A stretch of DNA of 64,000 nt. It comes from Sweltsa coloradensis (lineage: Eukaryota > Arthropoda > Insecta > Plecoptera > Chloroperlidae). Each line of letters opens with the position of its first letter. The stretch's first letter is position 1. Below the pieces are notes generated by a model. That model saw only the letters and a list, made by a program, of their open reading frames with translations. It did no database searches and was not told the origin of the DNA. The stretch spans positions 620,001 through 684,000 of the forward strand of contig JAMZAV010000056.1 of assembly GCA_024449915.1 (NCBI GenBank), in the 5' to 3' direction. This document shows positions 21,097-33,606 of this stretch, in pieces. The translations under genes were made by a program, and so were the position numbers.

Positions 21097-22654
21097 CTGC
21101 AACACACAAGACAACATGGGTTAGTCACGTGATCAAGGTAAATATGCAACGCTTTTACGAGGAAGAACTACCGCCAATATAAGAACCAGGCAAAACTAAA
21201 TAAATTTAGTGATATTTTACAAAACATTAATCAAAATAGAAAAAGTGACGTATAGGTCGTATAGTTTTGTTAGAACTATAGTCTGCAAGACAAAATATAA
21301 AAATATTGTGATTAATTCGCCTTTCAATTATGAATTTTGATTAATAACATTAATTCTGTAAATAAATACAAAACTGAATATAATATTTGGATATTTTTTA
21401 AGAAGGAAAAAGTTCTAACGAAAATACATAATCAACTTTTTTGATTCTGCGTAACTTTTGTAAGATTACTAAAATCAGGTTATTTCGCGTGGTTTTAATG
21501 TTGGCGGTAGTACACAAAATAGGGAGCGAAGCTACTTAATCAATAGATTTAGAATTTAAACACAAATAAAATCTTATCTTGCATTGAGATCCTTGGTGAG
21601 ATTTTGAAAATAGTCTATTTTAGCTAAGAACTGGGAATAATAACACTTAAGAATCTAAAAAAACAATGCACTACAATATTTTCAAAGATATCTGAAATCG
21701 TATACAATAGAAAAGTTTAAAATCCAAACAAAAAACTGAAAGTTTCACATTTCCATTTAGTTTGTTAGCATTCCTCTTGAAGAATCGCATAGAAGAAGCA
21801 AAGAACAGAACAAGAGCAGACTAGAGTGTGTTGACAGATAAAACCCTCTGTGCAAGTTCTTTTGTTGTCCAAGTCTAGATTATTGTTGTTGGAGCTACCC
21901 AAGCGGTATTTAAAAACTTGCCAACTGTAAACTAGATAGAGAAATACAAAGGAGGTTCGATAATGTTATGACATGGGAGGGAACAGCTGTTCGACCTACT
22001 ATTGTATGATGTTAAAATAAATAAATAAAATGGGAAAGGTAATATTTCATTTTATAACATGCAGAAGTAGAGATACGTATGTAGAATTTACAAGTGTAAT
22101 TTTATAGCATTTTGTAAAATATATTTTTTGTCTACTTGTGAATGAAGTTTTATAAATTTTGTTTAAAAATTATGTAATCGAGTTGATTGAAATAAAAAGC
22201 GAAATATATAAAAACTGTAACATACGGGACAGTGTGATCGAAGTGAGAGACGTTGAATAGAAGCGAGGGTGAATCGTGGAACGCAGGGTATGTAAGAATT
22301 GTACAGATATGTGGAGGACAAACCAACAGCGGGAAAATTGTGAATAAGCAAACCAGTACAAATGAAGATGCAATAACCTGAGCCGTACCTCGACAAGAAA
22401 TATGTTATATGACCTAATATTGGGTGGTGAGAACACACTCACAGGTGGTAAATGAGTTATTGATATTATTATTAATATCAGACATAAAAATGAAATCATC
22501 CAAGTATGAGTATCGAACAGATTGAATTTTAAATTATCAAATTTTAATATTGAAAAATATTATATATACTATATGAAGAAAATGGGGTGTAAATAAATGA
22601 TAATAAAATGTGTTTCCCCACTTGGGGAAAAACAAAAACATGACATAAAATTCA

Positions 22655-23011
22655 TCAAAACAATATTGATCCAACCAACACTGAAATGTTGCGATAGACT
22701 TTCCACCTGTTTACGTCTTCAGCTTGCAATTCCATTAAAACCACCTTGTACGTTTTGATATGTTGTCTAGCTGTTGCAATTACGTTGTACAGCTCGGCTC
22801 GGTGCCCTGGGAGAATTCGCTTCACACAAACAGGACTCAAAACGTCATATTTCCGCTTGCTTGTTAACCTCAATGCGTCAGCATTGGAGGTGGGAAAATA
22901 GAGGAGGGAAAATTCAATACTTTGGATAAACAATAATGCTAGTTGAAAATAAATACGTCTGTGTTCTATGACTTCACAAGGAACGTTATCGGCGGCTGTT
23001 GAGGAAACCAC
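22655..23011 (-). CDS. Unassigned 118-codon ORF or exon
   Basis: A minus-strand frame of 118 codons whose middle (PGHRAELYNVIATARQHIK) has the composition of ordinary soluble protein and is less AT-rich than its flanks. A T/C-rich tract (CCTCCTCTATTTTCC) precedes that part, so it might be one exon of a longer gene, perhaps of the gene that owns the 21029-21096 exon on the same strand. I recognise no domain. The first third reads as low-quality AT-driven sequence. Confidence 0.25.
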   Translation of the reverse strand: MVSSTAADNVPCEVIEHRRIYFQLALLFIQSIEFSLLYFPTSNADALRLTSKRKYDVLSPVCVKRILPGHRAELYNVIATARQHIKTYKVVLMELQAEDVNRWKVYRNISVLVGSILF

Positions 23012-24530
23012 AGTGGAAAGATTTAAATGTGTTGGGAGGATATGAAATTTAATTTTGAATTTTTCATGGAATGACTTAGTAAAGTCAATTCAAGAATTTT
23101 ATTAATCTTTCTCATGGTCATCTTAATGTTTTTATAAAACTTATTTTTAATCAGTTTATGTCTAATTTTATCTTTATTCCTTTCAATTGTTAATCATGTA
23201 TGAATTGTGACAATATTTTTGTTAACTTATTTTGATGTGAAGAATGGTTCAATAAGATATAATTTTATTTTTGCAATTTAATAATTAATACAGTTTGAAT
23301 GAAGGCTCTATTATGTTTGACTATTGAGCTTTAATATAGTATATTAGTAATTATTACTCATATTTTATAGCCCAGGTGCATAATGTAATTGGTTACATAC
23401 TATGCATTTTATTAATTTCATCCAATTGTCTTGGACTACTAGCTCGTTGTGACACTTCATACGATTATAGAATGTGTATCGATAATCATTTAATAATAAT
23501 AAATTTTACAAATGAAAAGAAAGTTTTTAGCGTAAATTAGGTACTCGTCACCGTTTTTACTGCATATTTGCAAAAGTGAATAAATATTTGGAATGTAGAA
23601 GCATGGAAGTGTTTCAGAGTCTAGCTCATTCAAATAAATTCTTTTAAAGTACTTCTCTAGAAAAACGCATACATGTCTATTAAACAAGTTAAATACAGTA
23701 ACTAATTACTGAAGTGTAATTAGTTTCATTCATTTAATTAAGCTTCGTTTGTTTGGTTATGTATGTTAAAGAAATTCTTACACAGTGTGTAAAATATTAC
23801 TCAGAAATCTACAAAAAAAGTCTTGAAGCACATAACGACGAACTGTTTGTTATATGGAAATATAGCTAGTTTAAAAACGAAAAGATCTAGCAGCTGTAGA
23901 TGACAAGCAATGAAATTTTTAATTCTCTTTTGTTCGCTTATAATGTTTGTTTTTGTTATTATTAAATAATGTATAATAAAAGTTAAACATTAGAAATTGT
24001 TAACGAACTAAACACTTAACTGGGATTGTTAATTAAACAATTGAATACCAATGGAAATAAATCATGAAATACATTTACAACTCTATTTTAAAAAGGAAAA
24101 TAGTTAACTAGTTGCACGACACAATAAATGTTACAAAATATTTAATTTATTTACGTTTTTGGCTATGCTGTAATATAGGTTGGTAACCATAATTGAGGAT
24201 TTAGATTTAAGCTGTCACGGCAACTTTTAGAAGAAAATACTATCACTGCACATTTTCTGATATTTATTCTTCCATGACTGGATTTTTCGTTCTTTAGAGT
24301 CAGAGCACATTCGTATTTACTTTTCATTATTCATAACAAAAGTGTTTTCCTTTGTGTTCAGTTCAGACTGTTCACTGTTCCTCACTTTACAAGTACGTAC
24401 GTTCTCCATCGCAGTCCGCTAGTTTCCTCTACCATGTCTGCGTTGCTATCTTCTCATTGCAGTGTAGTATGTAATATAATTTGCCATCCACCATTGTAAA
24501 TCAGTTTTTACGGCTACATTAGACTGACAT
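23012..24530. other. AT-rich stretch without recognised feature
   Basis: No coding frame, repeat family copy or tRNA-like head was recognised. Short A/T runs only. Confidence 0.4.
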
Positions 24531-24540
24531 CGTGAAAATA

Positions 24541-25024
24541 AATACAACACGACAACCCCGCATTGAAGAATACAAAAGGATTACCGTTTCGGTATCCCCC
24601 TCTACGAGAGCGCTGTCGTCGTCACAGAAACGTTACGTCTCTCGTTGTCAACTTTGAGGAAGATATATAGTACGAGCGTTATATATTAACCCTTTGACGT
24701 TTTTCTTCATCTTATGTGACTAGGCAGCGAAGCGACTACGTCATTACAACGAAATTAGTCACCCCTCTCGGTAGAGTCCGATATTTTCCCACGGCCTTCT
24801 ACCGTTGAGAGCCGCTCGTCGTATACTTTGCGTTTAACAGGCCGAGAATTTGTCAAGCGGCACGAACTTGAAACGAGAGAGATGGAAGACGGGAGTTATT
24901 GCGTTCGTTTCGCGTACAACGGGACGAAATTTATTATCACCGTGCATGTCACTGTCTGAGAATAGGATGCTACGACGCGCGGAAGAAGAAAAAAGAAGAA
25001 TGAGAAAAAGTGTCGTGTTACAAT
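24541..25024 (+). mobile_element. Probable LTR of an LTR retrotransposon
   Basis: The segment ends TGTCGTGTTACA two bases before a tRNA-Lys primer-binding site, as an LTR should. Its left side has TACAACACGACA, nearly the inverted form of that end, which I take as the left boundary with a mutated first bases. It contains TATA-like GATATATAG (24662) and TTATATATTAAC, followed by a GC-richer downstream part. I found no second LTR and no gag/pol, so this is a broken copy. The left boundary is uncertain by tens of bases. Confidence 0.55.
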
Positions 25025-25042
25025 TGGCGCCCAACGTGGGGC
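25025..25042 (+). other. Primer-binding site for tRNA-Lys
   Basis: TGGCGCCCAACGTGGGGC is complementary to the 3' end (including CCA) of animal cytoplasmic tRNA-Lys of the CUU type, the primer used by many retroelements. It lies directly after the LTR end. About 160 bp of leader-like sequence follow before ordinary AT-rich DNA resumes. Confidence 0.85.
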
Positions 25043-25249
25043 TCTTTTAGGGAATACTCTCGCGGAGCAATTGGGAGAAGTCGGAACGCGAGATGCATCA
25101 TGGGAGTTGAGGTGATGGCGAAATACGATTACTCAAGTTGTCGCCACCTGTCGTGTTTATGACATATCTTCCCTTATACCTTCCAGTAACATCAGAATGG
25201 CGCGGCACTAGTAGTTTGTTTTGCTAAATAGGAGACAGTTGTTAAATCT

Positions 25250-26700
25250 AAAGTTGTAACTCTTTCTTGACTCACTAGTCCAGAATAAAAAATTGCTTTG
25301 ATTATTATTTATTCAACAACAGAAAACATCTAGAAATAGTTTATAGTTCTACTACCATAACAACTTCTTTAATACAGTGAAGCTTACACGAAAATATCCA
25401 TGATATGGAAATAAACTAGCTGGGTACAGATTGTTTTACTTCAAGTTTAAATTGTATTACATGCAAAACATGAGACCAAGTTATATAAAGTTTGAAGTTG
25501 ATAAATCTTTGCAAAACAAGTTTCAAAAAGAATATCACCTGTGGCATATAAGATATAACTATGCATATTATGTTCATATTTAAAATAAATATGAATTAAA
25601 AACCTAATGTTTGCTACTGGCATACACACAACTTTCAATCTATTCTTTGCTTGCCTACCTCATCTGTGAGCAAGAATGACGGTTAAATTGTGTTATAAAT
25701 GTTTCTTCCCGTTTAAATATAAAATGATTTTACAGCCAAAACATAAATTCGTGAAGTGTGTTTGCTGTGCATATTTGAGAAATGATAACACAGTATGGGT
25801 GTGTAACACATTTTCTGTAGTGTATATTGACATCTCAAAACGCTCTAGGGTAGAAAACTTCACTAAAACATAATTTTGGTCTTAATAGACGACCTTTTAA
25901 TTTATGCATGGTTGTCACTCTGGCTTTTAGTAGAAGATAAAAGAGCAAACTGAGTTATTTTAATAACAGGTGTGATGTTTTGTCTGCATTATTTTAATGA
26001 CCTCATAATTATGTTTTATGAGTTGAAATGACATTGGTGTAGGAGCGGCTGGGTGCTTTCTAACTAACACTAGTGTTTGTTATAAAAAGGTTCATCAAGC
26101 TATATCCCTAGCTCTGGGTTTACATTGAAACTTAGCCACGGAATTAATTAGCTTACTCGTAATTATCAACTTAACAATATTTGAATGATGGCACTTAGTA
26201 TAAATATATATAATACAGACCCTCAACTTGATTTTAATAGCATGTCGGTGACTTGCGTGGTAGCGCAAGTGAATGTTCGAAGAAATACTTCCCATTTATG
26301 TGTACACAAAGTGTTTTGTAGTAGAGTAACAGTTATGAATAAACATAATTAACTTTGCTGATAAGATCTTAAGGAGTAGGAGAGTATGTTTTTTAAAATA
26401 ATATAAAACGACTTCTGTGAGTGCGAATTTCTTGGTGATGTGACGTGTCATTGTTGTATTATTTGTAATATTATGTACTGTAGGTAGGTAACTGTGTTAT
26501 TTTTTATAATTTATTTTTATTATTTTACTCTTACGTAAACAAAGTAAAATGGCTGCTCCTTGCTTAATCTCGAAGTTCACTTTGCATTTGGTCTTCCAAC
26601 CTAATGTAACAATGTTAACCCCTCCCATTATCCTCCCCTGTTATTCCCATCGACCTTTCGTTCCGAACGTCTCCATTTGAAAACACCTGTACTTGGAAGT
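25250..26700. other. AT-rich stretch without recognised feature
   Basis: Several short frames exist but none is convincing. No repeat family of this window was recognised here. Confidence 0.4.
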
Positions 26701-26770
26701 CGAGAGCACCATTTTTATTCGAACAAAGGTATCATTTGAAATTTAAAAGTGCCGCAGCGCTCTGTGCGTG

Positions 26771-26786
26771 TGCTGCCATCTGGCGG
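26771..26786 (-). promoter_or_regulatory. CTCF-like motif
   Basis: The minus-strand sequence CCGCCAGATGGCAGCA fits the animal CTCF core CCAnYAGRKGGCR at all but one position. It lies in a GC-rich pocket (26750-26960). Motif match only. Confidence 0.3.
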
Positions 26787-27224
26787 AGCTCTTAGGTAAT
26801 AGCGCCCGCGATGCGGGCTGCCTCTGTTTACGACTCCCTTATGGGACATAATGGCCGTTCTAACGCGATACCAATGGGACAAATGGGTAAAGTACATCTC
26901 AGGGTAAGTTGGCAACATTGCGGAGGGTTGCTATGGTAATGGGGGATCCCTCAAGGGTGGGGTTTGTCTACGTCAAGGTTAAGCGACAAGGTAAGTGGAC
27001 AATATGGGTAGGGTGACCGCTTACGTCTCATCTAATCTGTCCAGTACTTCTAAGAGAATATGCTATAGGATGTCGATATAATTTTGAGCAAATAAGCAAG
27101 TAATATAACACATTCGAGTAATTGCCACTAACGATTGATTGGATATTGCTTAACGACTCATATAAATGCACTTTTGGCTATTCGAGACGATAAGTGGTGA
27201 TAGATGAGGATGAAGTATGAACAG

Positions 27225-27560
27225 AAGGGAGGAGGGAAAACCCGGTACCGGCACGTAGCCTACTCCTTTCGAAAAGTACCACGGGGACCAACGGGTAAAC
27301 GTTCCATCTGAAAAGACGGTGTAACCTTGACATTCATATAGGTTCCTCCACTAACCCGGTCTGCCGAGCAGACGTCGAGGAGAACGAAGCTGTAACACTA
27401 GCTCTCGAACCCTCCATCTGCTCCAACCAGCGGTATACGTGAGTTTCTGGGCAGTGCAGTCACCCACTCAGCCCCTGACCACGCCCGAGGTTGCTTAACT
27501 TCGGTGTTCGAGTGGGAACCAGTTAAACGACCTTGGCTAAACCGCTGGCTTAATTGCTAC
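27225..27560 (-). mobile_element. 5S-rRNA-headed SINE I, copy 1
   Basis: Read on the minus strand from 27560, the first ~110 bp align in order with eukaryotic 5S rRNA: CCAGCGGTTTAGC, GGTTCCCAC, AACACCGAAGTTAAGC, CTCGGGCGTGGTCAG, then GAGTGGGTGACTGC, covering the box A, intermediate and box C region of the internal promoter. The body follows (GGGTTAGTGGAGGAACCTAT, GGAGTAGGCTACGTGCCGGT) and is shared with 32610-32757. It is not a functional 5S gene because it diverges strongly and lacks the normal 3' stem. Confidence 0.65.
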
Positions 27561-28184
27561 TTACGATTCAACATTAATCATACAACAAATCAGATAATGC
27601 AGACTTTTTTTAATTTTTTAACCTTTAAAAATGATTCCAAATACTAGAAACTTACTATTTAATCATTTTAATTTTCTAGAATCAATTTTAAGGGAGTAGT
27701 GCAAATATATAGGTGCCTTTTATTTTTCTTTGTACATTATAAAGGATCGTAAATATGCGACTGAAAGTGTCTTAGAAAATTTGAAATCTTGTAAGATGAC
27801 CATGTTTGAGGGGACTAGTAGTCTTATATGTAGGTTTTCCGCGAAAAAGTTTCAATTGCAACGTTTGTGACTCTTAACATTTCACTATAGCCTCTTGGCA
27901 TGGTCATTATTTTTTAAATCGCCTGCTATACTTTCTGTATTTGGTTTTATGTTGAGTTAAAAGTGCAACATTTAAGATCTCGGAATGTGCGCCTGGAAGG
28001 AAGGCCTAATGCTCGCCGGGCGTATGGTAATGTGTTTTCCAGGCAAGATAGGGCGGTAATACTAATAACTAGCAAGGTCGCACGCTACGCTGTGTGATAT
28101 AGCACGTATCAAGCTAACTTGGCAGGGTATAGGCTGAATGTTAAATAAACAAATAACAAAAATAACAAATAAAAACAATTTAAA

Positions 28185-28446
28185 TAAAAATAAATTAATA
28201 AATAAATTGTATTTAGAGTCAACCCACTCAGTAAAATAACCGATTTTCAATGGAGAACAGTAAATCAAAGCGACCAAGCCAACCATGTAGACTCCGACGC
28301 AATCGACGAGTGAGCGACAACCAACCAATGATCGATATTTTTAATACGAAATATAGTAATCAGTGGTATGGACATTCCGAACACCCGCGGATCAACGCCA
28401 GAATCAACAAGGCCGATTCAGAACAACTTTGAATTTATTAAGTGCC
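28185..28446 (-). mobile_element. SINE E, 5'-truncated (E5)
   Basis: (AAAT)n tail, AGAGTCAACCCACTCAGTAA, CCAAGCCAACC, CCCGCGGATCAACGCCAGAA, ending at AAGTGCCTCAT where an (ATTC)n microsatellite begins. The tRNA-like head is missing. Confidence 0.8.
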
Positions 28447-28448
28447 TC

Positions 28449-28525
28449 ATTAATTAATTCATTCATTCATTCATTCATTACCTCATTACTTTAATCATTC
28501 ATTCATTCATTTATTTAATCATTAC
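28449..28525. repeat. (ATTC)n microsatellite
   Basis: Two blocks of ATTC tetramers separated by CCTCATTACTTTAATC. Confidence 0.95.
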
Positions 28526-29064
28526 ACTAATGTACTTTATTGGGTACTTAATTAAAATGTAACATTCCAAACGAACATCTTCTTAAATTCTTGTAATATC
28601 CTTAAGATACATGACTATCAGCTGAACTACACAGTGTCCATACATTGTCAGGTGTAAGCTGTAGCTTGTAGGTTAAGTCTCTGGAGTCTGCCGCCAGAAT
28701 GCATCTAGCTCTGCTACACATAACAATTGGCAGATAGATATACTTGCACCGGTCCCTGGTCTAATTCCTTCAACTGCAGGTGCAATATATAACCCAGGGA
28801 CATGTATCATACAATACATTGTTAGGCGGAAGCATACAATGCAGCGAATATGATCAGAGAAACATATATTTCGTCGACGATTATGAGATTAGATACGGAG
28901 AAGGGAGGTCGCTCATTTCAACTAATCATTTTCACGTTTCATATTTTAAATTTCAGTCACAAATGTACAATTCTTCACATACTTAATGTTACAATGAATG
29001 AGAATACACTCATTATTGTTCTTTAATTTTGTAAAAAATGATCGGTGATTCCTACTTTAATATG

Positions 29065-29118
29065 CCGGTCTCTAGTTAACCATTGTTCGCTCGTCGATGG
29101 TGTTGGTGCCTATACTAA
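29065..29118 (+). mobile_element. SINE E fragment (E6)
   Basis: CCGGTCTCTAGTTAACCATT and TCGTCGATGGTGTTGGTGCC match the interior of E7 and E12. Only about 50 bp are present. Confidence 0.5.
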
Positions 29119-29759
29119 TTAATTTAGTATTAATGTATCTAATTCGTTTTTCTATAAATGTATACATCCAAATTTGATACAGATTAAATAAATAAATATT
29201 AATGACAAAACAGACGAATTCCGGAATAAACAATTAGGCTACACTGTTGGAGTTTATTTATGTGAGAATGGCTCACTGCGAACATGGCTGAAACGAACAC
29301 TTCCCACACACCACAAAACGAGCTTAAGTGACACATTAGAAATGGCGGATGTAGGATAAATGACAGAAAACTACTAAAACATTTATCCAGAGAGTGACTT
29401 TGAGCCCGCCAAAGCATAGACACATCGTGAATCATATAATACCCCCCCCCCCACTCTGCCGCCATTCAACCCGGCCACTCAAACATCAATGGAGGAGAGA
29501 GGGTCGAGTGGATCACCAATACTTGAATGTTTACAATAACATAACATCAATAAAAACAATAACAACAACTCTGCTTGATTTGGTTAGGGTTATTTAAATA
29601 ACACAAAAGCTAAATATATTGGTTCCAGTTACTCTTGTAAGTTCATGTTCTAACCAAGTAAATGGGTTAGAAAAGTATACAGTACATGGATTCTAGTGAA
29701 TTTCGCATCATTGCTAAGACTAACCCAACAATCTAGTAGACATCAATGAAACGATTCAA

Positions 29760-30235
29760 TTGAGGCGTTTATTTAAAAAAAAAACGGACATTGTTAAAAA
29801 AACATTTTGCAAGAGATCAATTAAACTTCAAACCATCCGTACTTAATGTATTAAAATTAAAAATTTTGGTTTGAACTCTATATCTTCATGATAGTTTTTA
29901 TTTTTGCTATGAAATTTTCCAGAAAGCCCCTTCCCCCCACCCCCTCAAAAAAAAAGCTTCGGACTTTGGTTGTTTTTGTAAAAAAAAAATTGAAAAAGTA
30001 TGCATTTATGTTCAGGTAGTGTTCCAGAAAGTTCTATAGGATATGTAGGATATGTCTATAGTTCCAACATAGAACCGCTGGATAGTGTGACCCAAATGCA
30101 CCGACTTTAATGTTTAAAAAAATGTTCTGGTTGTTTTTGTCAAAACTTGTATGATAGTATTATTCCCAGTGAAATTACGAATTTTTCTATTTTTCTAAGA
30201 AATCGGTTATTCTGGTTTTGTAACAAACGCCTCAA
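29760..30235. mobile_element. Inverted-repeat-bounded element N
   Basis: TTGAGGCGTTTATT at the left and AACAAACGCCTCAA at the right form an 11-14 bp terminal inverted repeat around 476 bp with no coding sequence. A second inverted pair (ATGAAGGACAAGC at 30241-30253 and its complement at 30418-30430) directly abuts it. Confidence 0.4.
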
Positions 30236-30496
30236 TCGAAATGAAGGACAAGCAACAGGTTTTTCTAGGACATCATCAAACTTAACATTGCAAATATGAA
30301 GGAATTAAAACACCATGACAATGGAATCCACACAACAGTTAACTATTGGGTAGTTCTATGGTCGCGACCTTTTAATAAATATACATTTGCAATGTTTTAA
30401 AATTGTTTTTACATGTGGCTTGTCCTTCATCTCAATTGATTTGCTTTATTGTTGCAGTAGAGTGTTGTTAGTGTTGATGAACCGATCAGTGGTGGC

Positions 30497-30924
30497 CAAT
30501 GATATTAAACACCTATAATAGGAGCTAGATCCCCAGTCATTAGTCCACTGGCGTGACAATTTGAAGCCATCTTGAATAGGTCAATTTGTATGTTGACGTA
30601 GATGGGAGCGTTTTGTAGCACAAATATTTTTCAAGATGGCTGTCAGGTTGACAGGTGAGCATATTAGTTATGATTACTAAATTCCCTTATGCAATAATTT
30701 CTTGTTGTTTCTGTTTGTGCACTCCCATGCTCCACAAGCTTAAACCTTATCAACAATCCAGAAAACTACTTAGTCACATCTAAAACATAATGTGAAACAT
30801 AAATTGGAACGTCAAATCGCCATCTTGAATAGGTCAGATTAGCGCTTCAATTTGGCACGCTCGCGCCTGTACGGACATATTTGAGACTGAGGATCTAGCC
30901 TACTATAGATGTTAAATATCAATG
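30497..30924 (+). mobile_element. hAT-like MITE H, copy 2
   Basis: 428 bp homologous to 18302-18723. Ends are CAATGATATTAAACACC and GATGTTAAATATCAATG. The flanking octamers GTGGTGGC and GCGGTGGA agree at six of eight positions, as expected for an older duplication. Confidence 0.8.
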
Positions 30925-30944
30925 GCGGTGGATCATAAGTAACG

Positions 30945-31112
30945 TGTAGGCTCTGATTTGACAGGTCACGGGATCGAATCCCGCCACGAGAAATCCCGAA
31001 TGAAAACTTTTTCCCAGGTTTTGCTCAGTCGTTAGCACAAATGAAATGGGTAAGTCCTCTTAAACAGCCCCAGGACATCCCTTCACAAATTGTCCTAACT
31101 TCGTAATATCTA
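30945..31112 (+). mobile_element. SINE D, degenerate copy
   Basis: CACGGGATCGAATCCCG (B box), TTTTTCCCAGGTTTTGCTCA, and CTTAAACAGCCCCAGGACAT. The A-box side is diverged. Confidence 0.65.
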
Positions 31113-31197
31113 ATTAGACAAGTTAAAAGTTAACCAGGACAGGTTTATCACAATTTTTTTTAAAATCCTCATAGACGAAAGATTTCCAAAAATACCC

Positions 31198-31625
31198 GTG
31201 TGGCAGGTTGGTCTTGTGGTTAGCGTCTCTGCTTCCAATGCAGAAAGTCCAGGTTTCGATTCCCACTACAGACAGAAGATTTGTAACTTCTAATTTGGAC
31301 AAGTCCATCAGTTCTTAGCTTAGAAACGCATAAACAGTGACTTTGGATCCGTCCTAGCAACAAGACACACAATTAAGTTTCTAAGTTTGTTACAAATCAG
31401 CCTTGTTGATTCTGGCACTGTCCGCGGGTGAAATCGTGTCCAGCTTGATTGATCGGTGTTTCATACTTAAATATGCCAGTGTCTACTGTCTAGTTGGTCA
31501 TTGTTTGCTCGTCGATGGTGTCGGCGCCTACAGGGTTGGCTTAGTCGGATTTAAATTTAATGTCCAGCACAGCAAATCAGTTCTGTCAATGACTGAGTAG
31601 ACTCTAAATACGAATTAATTAATAA
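31198..31625 (+). mobile_element. SINE E, full length (E7)
   Basis: tRNA-like head with GGTCTTGTGGTTAGCG (A box), anticodon-arm-like TCTGCTTCCAATGCAGA and B box AGGTTTCGATTCCC. The body has GTCCTAGCAAC and GCCTTGTTGATTCTGGC. The 3' end is GACTGAGTAGACTCTAAATA with an AATTTATTTA tail. A variant interior (CAGCTTGATTGATCGGTG) is shared with E1, E2 and E12. Confidence 0.85.
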
Positions 31626-31635
31626 ATTTATTTAT

Positions 31636-31690
31636 ATATCTAGTAAGACACCTGCATTGCACCCTAAATTGGTTTCTCGAGATATGTTAA
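31636..31690 (+). mobile_element. SINE D 3' fragment abutting E7
   Basis: CTAGTAAGACACCTGCATTG and CACCCT are the D 3' end. The same D fragment follows the E copy at 59021-59440. Confidence 0.55.
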
Positions 31691-31783
31691 AAGTTTTCTC
31701 TGTGGTTCAATAACCCAAAACGCTCATCCTTCAACGCTACTACACAAAGTATTCACGAGGCCTTGTATTTAGATGAATGTAGC

Positions 31784-32216
31784 CAATGATATTTTACATC
31801 TACAGTAGACTAGATCCCCAGTCTCAAATACGTCCGCACAGGCGCGAGCGTACCAAATTGACCATTTCAAGATGGCGATTTGGCGTTTTAATTTATGCTT
31901 GACATTATGTTTCAAATGCAATTAGGCCTAAGTATTTTTCTGGATTGTTTGATATGGTTTTACCTTGTGCAGCATGGGAATGCACAAACATAAACAATAA
32001 GAAGTTTTTGCATTATGGAATTTATAGTAATTATTTGGTGTTCATGGCTAATATGCTCACCTGTCAACCTGACAGCCATCTTGAACAATATTTGGGCTAC
32101 AAATCGCTACAACCTACTTTAACATACAAAATGACCTTTTCAAAATGGATTCTAATTGTCACGCCAGTGGACCAATGTCTGGGGATCTAGCCTTCTATAT
32201 GTGTTAAATATCATTG
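31784..32216 (-). mobile_element. hAT-like MITE H, copy 3
   Basis: 433 bp in inverted orientation, with CAATGATATTTTACATC and GTGTTAAATATCATTG ends and a perfect 8-bp duplication AATGTAGC (31776-31783 and 32217-32224). The 81-codon frame inside (31945-32190) is not conserved in other copies. Confidence 0.88.
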
Positions 32217-32609
32217 AATGTAGCAGACTACATTCTCTGTATACATCTTAACTCTAACCAACAGGAAGTAAACTGAACTGACACGACACCTACCCCCCTC
32301 CTCCCCCCTCCCCCCCCATCACTTACCACACAAGTGTCGAGTCAACAATTGTATTTAAGTTGAGTGAGGGATGTAAAGCGACTGTCTTCAGTTTCCAAGT
32401 GACATGGGAGACATCTAGCGGTGGAACAAGACACTAGACCTCGATATTGTAGCGTGCTGCCTGAATATCAACAACCACTCGGCAGGTGTACAATAATACG
32501 TCACAAATAGACTACGTAGGAGTTTGAGAGTAAACATTTTTTATTTTATTTTATTATTATTAAGCCTCCATTTGGATAATGTAATCCACTAGTGCAAATA
32601 TAATAGTGA

Positions 32610-32757
32610 AGGGAGGAGCGGAAACGCGTTACCGGCACGTAGCCTACTCCTTTTGAAAAGTACAAAGGGGACCAACGGCATTACGTCCCATCCGAAAGGA
32701 CTGTGTTACCTTGACAGTCATATAGGTTCCTCCACTAACCCAGAACAACAATTCGGA
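32610..32757 (-). mobile_element. SINE I body without 5S head, copy 2
   Basis: Matches the body of 27225-27360 (TACCGGCACGTAGCCTACTC, AAGTAC, GGGGACCAACGG, ATAGGTTCCTCCACTAACCC) and stops at the point where the other copy continues toward the 5S-like head, as in a 5'-truncated retroposon. Confidence 0.65.
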
Positions 32758-33606
32758 ACATCATTAGAATGTACTACGTTCCTCTGTGCTAAGACGGATC
32801 GTATGTAAATTACCGTTTATACATTCCTAAGCCAAGAACTGATAGACTTAAGTCTATTTCAGAATTACAAATCTTCTGCCTGTGACGGGATTCAAATCTG
32901 GACCGTCTGTATGTATGAACGCATTCATTTTATTTTGCTTTAAACATTATTTTCAATTTTGGTGGAGGTGCCGGGTCACTTATTTTTATACATCTTTCTA
33001 ATAAATTATCAGAAAAACTACTAAAACATGACCCACTTGTCGTGTCAAGCCAAGAACTGATGGACTGAGGTCCATTCAGAATTACAAATCTTCTGCCTGT
33101 GACGGGATTCAAACCCTGGACCGTCAGTATGTATAAACGCTTTCATTTTAATCACGCTTCAAAAATTATTTTCAGTTTTGGTGGAGGTGCCGGGTCACTT
33201 ATTTTTATACATCTTTCTAATAAATTATCAGAAAAACTACTAAAACATGACCCACTTGTCGTGTCAAGCCAAGAACTGATGGACTTAAGTCCATTTCAGA
33301 ATTACAAATCTTCTGCCTGTGACGGGATTCAAATCCTGGACCGTCAGTATGTATGAACGCTTTCATTTTAGTCATGTTTTAAACATTATTTTCAGTTTTG
33401 GTGGAGGTGCCGGGTCTCTTATTTTTTTTTACATCTTTCTAATATATTATCAGAAAAACTACTAAAACACGACACACTTGTCGTGTCAAGCCAAGAACTG
33501 ATAGGCTTAAGTCCATTTCAGAATTACAAATCTTCTGCCTGTGACGGGATTCAAACCCTGGACCGTCTGTATGTATGAACGCTTTCATTTTAGTTTGCTT
33601 TAAAAA

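Noticed and set aside
27445..27556. A real 5S rRNA gene
   Set aside because: The similarity is diverged, lacks the 3' closing stem and continues into a SINE body that also occurs without the head.
31945..32190. 81-codon plus-strand frame
   Set aside because: It lies entirely within MITE H3 and is broken in H1, H2 and H4.
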